From NCBI GenBank assembly GCA_902773245.1, contig CACYDY010000263.1, forward strand, positions 1 through 8,340: DNA of 8,340 nucleotides, in the 5' to 3' direction. This DNA is from an uncultured Ruminococcus sp. (GTDB lineage: Bacteria; Bacillota; Clostridia; Oscillospirales; Acutalibacteraceae). Below are positions 6,029-8,340 of this stretch, piece by piece. Every line of letters starts with the position of its first letter. The first letter of the stretch is position 1. A model generated the notes under the pieces. It saw nothing but the letters and a program-made list of their open reading frames with translations, did not search any database and was not told where the DNA came from. Made by a program: the position numbers and the translations under genes.

Positions 6029-6058
6029 ATGATACCATTTTTCTGTCATGAAAGTCAA
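6029..6058 (-). promoter_or_regulatory. Minus-strand promoter of the orphan leader
   Basis: On the minus strand TTGACT (6058-6053) is the -35 box and TATCAT (6034-6029) the -10 box, with an 18-bp spacer. Transcription would start near 6022 and run leftwards through the stems and terminator at 5921-6014. Confidence 0.5.
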
Positions 6059-6062
6059 TATT

Positions 6063-6206
6063 TTAAGTGGCGCAACTTGTCCGTGGCGGTGGTGCAGTTT
6101 CTCCGTGAAGCTGGTGCAGTTTCTCCGTCACGGCGGTGCTGAACGAGCGGAATTTACATTCATAGCAGTATTCAAGACATGCTTTGAGTTTTTTGAGTTC
6201 TGTCAT
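6063..6206 (-). pseudogene. Short ORF remnant running into the 22-bp repeats (47 codons)
   Basis: The frame starts with ATG (6206-6204) and reads MTELKKLKACLEYCYECKFR, which looks like a real amphipathic, Lys/Cys/Tyr-rich protein start. It then enters the tandem repeats and ends at TAA (6065-6063). No good ribosome site precedes it; the perfect palindrome 6217-6236 lies just upstream. It is most easily read as the truncated beginning of a gene from a mobile element whose end carried the repeats. I do not recognise the protein, and it may equally be non-functional. Confidence 0.3.
6068..6133. repeat. Three tandem 22-bp repeats
   Basis: Units begin at 6068, 6090 and 6112, exactly 22 bp apart. 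The second and third share TGGTGCAGTTTCTCCGT identically over 17 bp. The first reads TGGCGCAACTTGTCCGT, differing at 4 of these positions. A partial fourth start (CGGTGC) follows at 6134. Short direct repeats at such spacing occur at ends of IS21-type insertion sequences, as transposase binding sites, and as replication iterons; this stretch could be a remnant of either. Confidence 0.7.
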
Positions 6207-6216
6207 ATCGTTATTG

Positions 6217-6236
6217 TAGTGTGAATATTCACACTA
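6217..6236. repeat. Perfect 20-bp palindrome containing the stop codon of the alcohol dehydrogenase
   Basis: TAGTGTGAAT (6217-6226) is followed directly by its exact reverse complement (6227-6236). The minus-strand TAG stop of the dehydrogenase (6236-6234) is its outermost part. As RNA it gives a hairpin of about 8 bp, but neither strand continues with a T tract, so a classical intrinsic terminator is unlikely. It could be a protein-binding operator, a transposon/resolution site, or a transcript-stabilising hairpin. Confidence 0.8.
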
Positions 6237-7394
6237 TCTCCAAGCGTTTTGATAGATTGTCAGATAATCCTCATCGGAAAGGGTGAGCGGATCGGCGGAT
6301 GTATCTCCTCCGAGAACTTCATGGAGCTTTGCAGGATAGAGATTCAGTTCGTCATAGGTGATTCCCGCGTCGCTCATTTTCAGATCTCCGCAGCCGATTA
6401 CGGCAATCAACTTATCTAAAGCATTTATGAAATCCTTACCGGATGTTGGATTTTCTACACCCATAGCTTTTGCCATTTTCATCATGGGTTCTTCGGCAGC
6501 CTTTCTCTCGGCAAAGAAATTATAGTAAGCGTGAGCGGTCATAATAAGTCCCGCACCGTGTACTAAGTCGGGATGAAAGCTTCCCATTGTATGCTCAATG
6601 GTATGCGCGGAAGTACACATCATATAGTAGCCTGCAAAGGTGTTCGCCAAAGCCATAAATCCGCGAGCTTCTTTGTCATTGCCGTCCTTTACCGCTCGGG
6701 GAAGGTATTTAGCGACCAGCTCGACTGTTTTTAGCGCAAACATCTCAGCCATCGGATGAACCTTTGTATTTACAACGGTTTCCGAAGCGTGGAAGAAGGC
6801 GTCCATACCCTGATAAGCGGTATATTTAGGCGGTACGCTCATCATCAAATCACAGTCAACAACGGAAATAACAGGGAACATTGACGGGAAGAAGATACCT
6901 GTTTTTTCATCCGCTTCATCGTCCGAGATGACAGCGGCGATATCTACCTCGCTGGCTGTTCCAGCGCTTGTTGTGATACAAATAATCGGAATAGCGGGAT
7001 TTGCGGGAGTTTTCTTACCGCCTGTTTCTGAAAGTGAATAGTCCCAGATGTCGCCGTCATTCGCCGCCATCAAAGCGATGCACTTCGTGCAGTCCATAAT
7101 CGAACCGCCGCCGAGAGCGATCACAAAATCACATCCGTTTTCTCTCACGGCTTTTGTTCCGTCCATGACATTCTGTCTGGTGGGATTCGGGCGGATACCT
7201 TCAAAAAGCAAATGGGCAACGCCTGCCATATCAAGTTGATTTTCCAGTCTTTCAAGATATCCGAATTTCTTGACGGATTGTCCACCTATGGTGATTAGAG
7301 CTTTTTTGCCGGGGAGCCGCTCATTGTGAAGATCGTTAAGTCTGCCTGCGCCGAAAAGAACCTTTGTCGGCATAAAAAAGTTAAAGTTATACAT
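6234..7394 (-). CDS. Iron-containing alcohol dehydrogenase (butanol-dehydrogenase/YqhD-like)
   Basis: The protein has 386 residues, the full length for group III (iron-activated) alcohol dehydrogenases, cytoplasmic NAD(P)H enzymes that interconvert alcohols and aldehydes or ketones. The N-terminal nucleotide-binding domain has PTKVLFGAG (9-17) and the GGGSIMDCTK signature (95-104). The metal site is complete: Asp198 and His202 (in QGMDAFFHASE), His264 and His279, with His268 in the catalytic position of AHTIEHTMG. The start is set by AAGGAGG (7406-7400), 5 nt from the ATG. The broken AraC-family regulator gene starts 147 bp away on the other strand, so both share the intergenic control region. 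The gene is intact and richer in G+C than the five-gene operon. A role in fermentation or aldehyde detoxification is inferred from the family; the exact substrate cannot be told. Confidence 0.95.
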   Translation of the reverse strand: MYNFNFFMPTKVLFGAGRLNDLHNERLPGKKALITIGGQSVKKFGYLERLENQLDMAGVAHLLFEGIRPNPTRQNVMDGTKAVRENGCDFVIALGGGSIMDCTKCIALMAANDGDIWDYSLSETGGKKTPANPAIPIICITTSAGTASEVDIAAVISDDEADEKTGIFFPSMFPVISVVDCDLMMSVPPKYTAYQGMDAFFHASETVVNTKVHPMAEMFALKTVELVAKYLPRAVKDGNDKEARGFMALANTFAGYYMMCTSAHTIEHTMGSFHPDLVHGAGLIMTAHAYYNFFAERKAAEEPMMKMAKAMGVENPTSGKDFINALDKLIAVIGCGDLKMSDAGITYDELNLYPAKLHEVLGGDTSADPLTLSDEDYLTIYQNAWR

Positions 7395-7541
7395 AGTGTC
7401 CTCCTTGTGAATTATTAATTTTGTGATCCTGTTGTTATTATCATATCTCAGTCGGATAGAAAAATCAGCGCTAAATCTTAATGTTTATACTGGCTTTTTC
7501 TCATATCTGTGTTATAATGATAGATGAAAGGTCTGATTATT
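7395..7541. promoter_or_regulatory. Divergent control region between the alcohol dehydrogenase and the AraC-like relic
   Basis: TCATATCT occurs at 7441-7448 and again at 7501-7508, exactly 60 bp apart. The second copy lies just upstream of the plus-strand -10 box; the first, read on the minus strand, runs into TATGATAAT, a possible -10 of the dehydrogenase. TTGTGA also repeats at 7405-7410 and 7421-7426, overlapping the dehydrogenase ribosome site. Either pair could be regulator half-sites, but such short repeats can arise by chance. Confidence 0.35.
7490..7518 (+). promoter_or_regulatory. Extended -10 promoter of the AraC-like relic
   Basis: TATAAT (7513-7518) is preceded by TGT, giving a TGnTATAAT extended -10 element. 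The -35 region at 17 bp spacing (CTGGCT, 7490-7495) is poor. AAAGG at 7527-7531 is a modest ribosome site for the ATG at 7542. Confidence 0.65.
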
Positions 7542-8273
7542 ATGAATAAGCTGTTAGAGCTTGCTATAAATAAGCTCGCCCACGACTGGTCACAGCTCAA
7601 CTGGGATTTACGCGACGTTCATCTCAAAGGCGTTCCAGATAAATGTCACAGTGTCAGGGCAATCCCGATGACGATATTATGATTGTCGTATTCAAGGGCG
7701 ACCATATCAGCAAGCCGTTTCACTGACAGGTCTTTTCCTTTATCGACTACGCCTATCATCTGGACTACAACGCGCTGAGTTCAAAGTTTGACAACCTTAT
7801 CACCGTGCACGAGGGTGACTGTTATATCGGTCAGCCGTTTTCGGGTTACGCTCTGCGCGGCGACAGCAAGGATGACGGTATAATCAAGGATGACGATATA
7901 ATTATGATCGGCGCGTATATCAAAAAGCAGGCGTTTTTCCGCGAGTATCTGCCCGCGCTCTCAATGGACGCGGATATGTTCCGGTTCTTTCTTGATCCGC
8001 AGACGGACAAGTTTTCCGACGAGTTTATCCATCTTTCCTTTGAAAAGACCTCGCCTGTCCGAAGGCTACTCGAGCTGATGGTAATCGAATACGTCGACAG
8101 ACAGAAAAGAAGATACTCAGTTCGTTATCAAACCGATGGTTCTGACGCTGTTTATGCATATTGCGCGGCGATACCGCTTGGAAAAGACAAAAGCGCAGCC
8201 TGCGACGCTGACCTACAAAATACGGACAAATGCCCCATTGCTCTTCGATAATCGCAATGAGGCATTTTTATAA
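7542..8273 (+). pseudogene. Broken AraC-family transcriptional regulator (N-terminal sensor part only)
   Basis: The relic starts at ATG 7542 (MNKLLELAINKLAHDWSQL) in one frame and hits TGA after 46 codons. From about 7650 the similarity continues in the -1 frame: QGNPDDDIMIVVFKGDHIS, then KPFH, an in-frame TGA (7724-7726) where family members have Arg before Gln, then FIDYAYHLDYNALSSKFDN, HEGDCYIGQPFSGYALRGD and a K-K-x-A-F-F-R-E-Y-L-P motif. Near 8100-8108, in an A-rich run, the frame changes again; the third frame reads TQFVIKPMVLTLFMHIARRY up to TAA (8271-8273). This is the cupin-like ligand domain and linker of an AraC regulator, divergent from the dehydrogenase it probably once controlled. 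The two C-terminal helix-turn-helix motifs are missing. The longest uninterrupted part, from GTG 7805 to 8251, would give only a domain fragment. With two frameshifts, one stop and no DNA-binding domain it cannot act as a regulator unless the fragment has some other use. Confidence 0.8.
8228..8270 (+). terminator. Strong intrinsic terminator
   Basis: AAATGCC then CATTGC (8228-8241) pairs with GCAATG then GGCATTT (8254-8267) with one C-A mismatch and a 12-nt loop, followed by TTA. The T run at 8265-8269 serves as the plus-strand tract. It lies inside the final frame of the AraC relic. It may also serve the converging minus-strand gene that ends at 8291, although the minus-strand T run (TTT) is short. 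Confidence 0.85.
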
Positions 8274-8290
8274 GGTATAATATTATGAAC

Positions 8291-8340
8291 TTACATTCTA
8301 GGTAGAATATTCTCCTCAAAGAATTTATCTACCGATTCAA
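8291..8340 (-). CDS. C-terminal end of a minus-strand gene, cut by the window
   Basis: Reading leftwards from the window end, the frame gives ESVDKFFEENILPRM and then TAA (8293-8291). The stretch reads like a helical protein C-terminus, and it converges on the terminator at 8228-8270. Only 15 codons are visible, so neither family nor function can be given, and it could be a chance frame. Confidence 0.4.
   Translation of the reverse strand, partial: ESVDKFFEENILPRM

Noticed and set aside
5688..6198. Exact 12-bp direct repeat AGTTTTTTGAGT at 5688-5699 and 6187-6198, and a related 10-bp TTTTGAGTAT at 949-958 and 5692-5701, as att sites or target duplications
   Set aside because: The repeats are T-rich and short. 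About two chance 12-bp matches are expected in a window of this length, so they are not evidence of integration by themselves.

Overview
The window looks like a chromosomal stretch from a low-GC, gut-type Clostridia bacterium (Oscillospiraceae/Lachnospiraceae-like). This is inferred from AGGAGG-type ribosome sites, extended -10 promoters, an NADPH/butanol-dehydrogenase-type iron alcohol dehydrogenase, and a relic of a Clostridia-style AraC regulator. No rRNA, tRNA or other taxonomic marker is present, so this is only a lineage-level guess.

Layout. Bases 1-927 are the 3' part of a gene for a carboxypeptidase-regulatory-like (Ig-like) domain followed by two copies of a beta-rich repeat. Bases 928-1202 hold no intact gene, only a possible worn coding relic. 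A strong extended -10 promoter (1203-1230) then drives a compact, clearly AT-richer five-gene operon (1287-5689): a short-chain dehydrogenase (SDR), an NAD-kinase/diacylglycerol-kinase-fold protein with a GGDGT motif, a radical SAM enzyme with a Cys-rich tail, a two-helix membrane protein with TPR-like repeats, and an IPP-isomerase-like Nudix protein. The genes overlap by 4, 4 and 1 nt at three junctions and are 5 nt apart at the fourth, so they are almost certainly co-translated. I do not recognise this gene set as a described system. It is the main candidate for something new.

Bases 5696-6233 hold no convincing protein gene. On the minus strand there is a promoter, a hairpin-rich leader and an intrinsic terminator, which look like an orphaned riboswitch, attenuator or small-RNA unit. 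Next come three 22-bp tandem repeats with a short ORF remnant, probably debris of a mobile element or iteron array, and a perfect 20-bp palindrome that contains the stop codon of the next gene.

Bases 6234-7394 (minus) encode an intact iron-containing alcohol dehydrogenase. Divergent from it, 7542-8273 is a broken AraC-family regulator gene with two frameshifts, one in-frame TGA and no DNA-binding domain. It ends in a strong intrinsic terminator. The last 50 bases hold the C-terminal end of another minus-strand gene.

How the parts work together. The five-gene operon combines redox (SDR), phosphoryl transfer to a nucleotide or lipid (kinase fold), radical chemistry (rSAM) and diphosphate hydrolysis or isomerisation (Nudix) with a membrane-anchored scaffold. 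This suggests synthesis or modification of a small nucleotide-, isoprenoid- or sugar-type molecule at the membrane, but product and purpose cannot be read from the sequence. Its different base composition and the flanking relics suggest it arrived as an accessory island. The alcohol dehydrogenase has probably lost its divergently encoded regulator.
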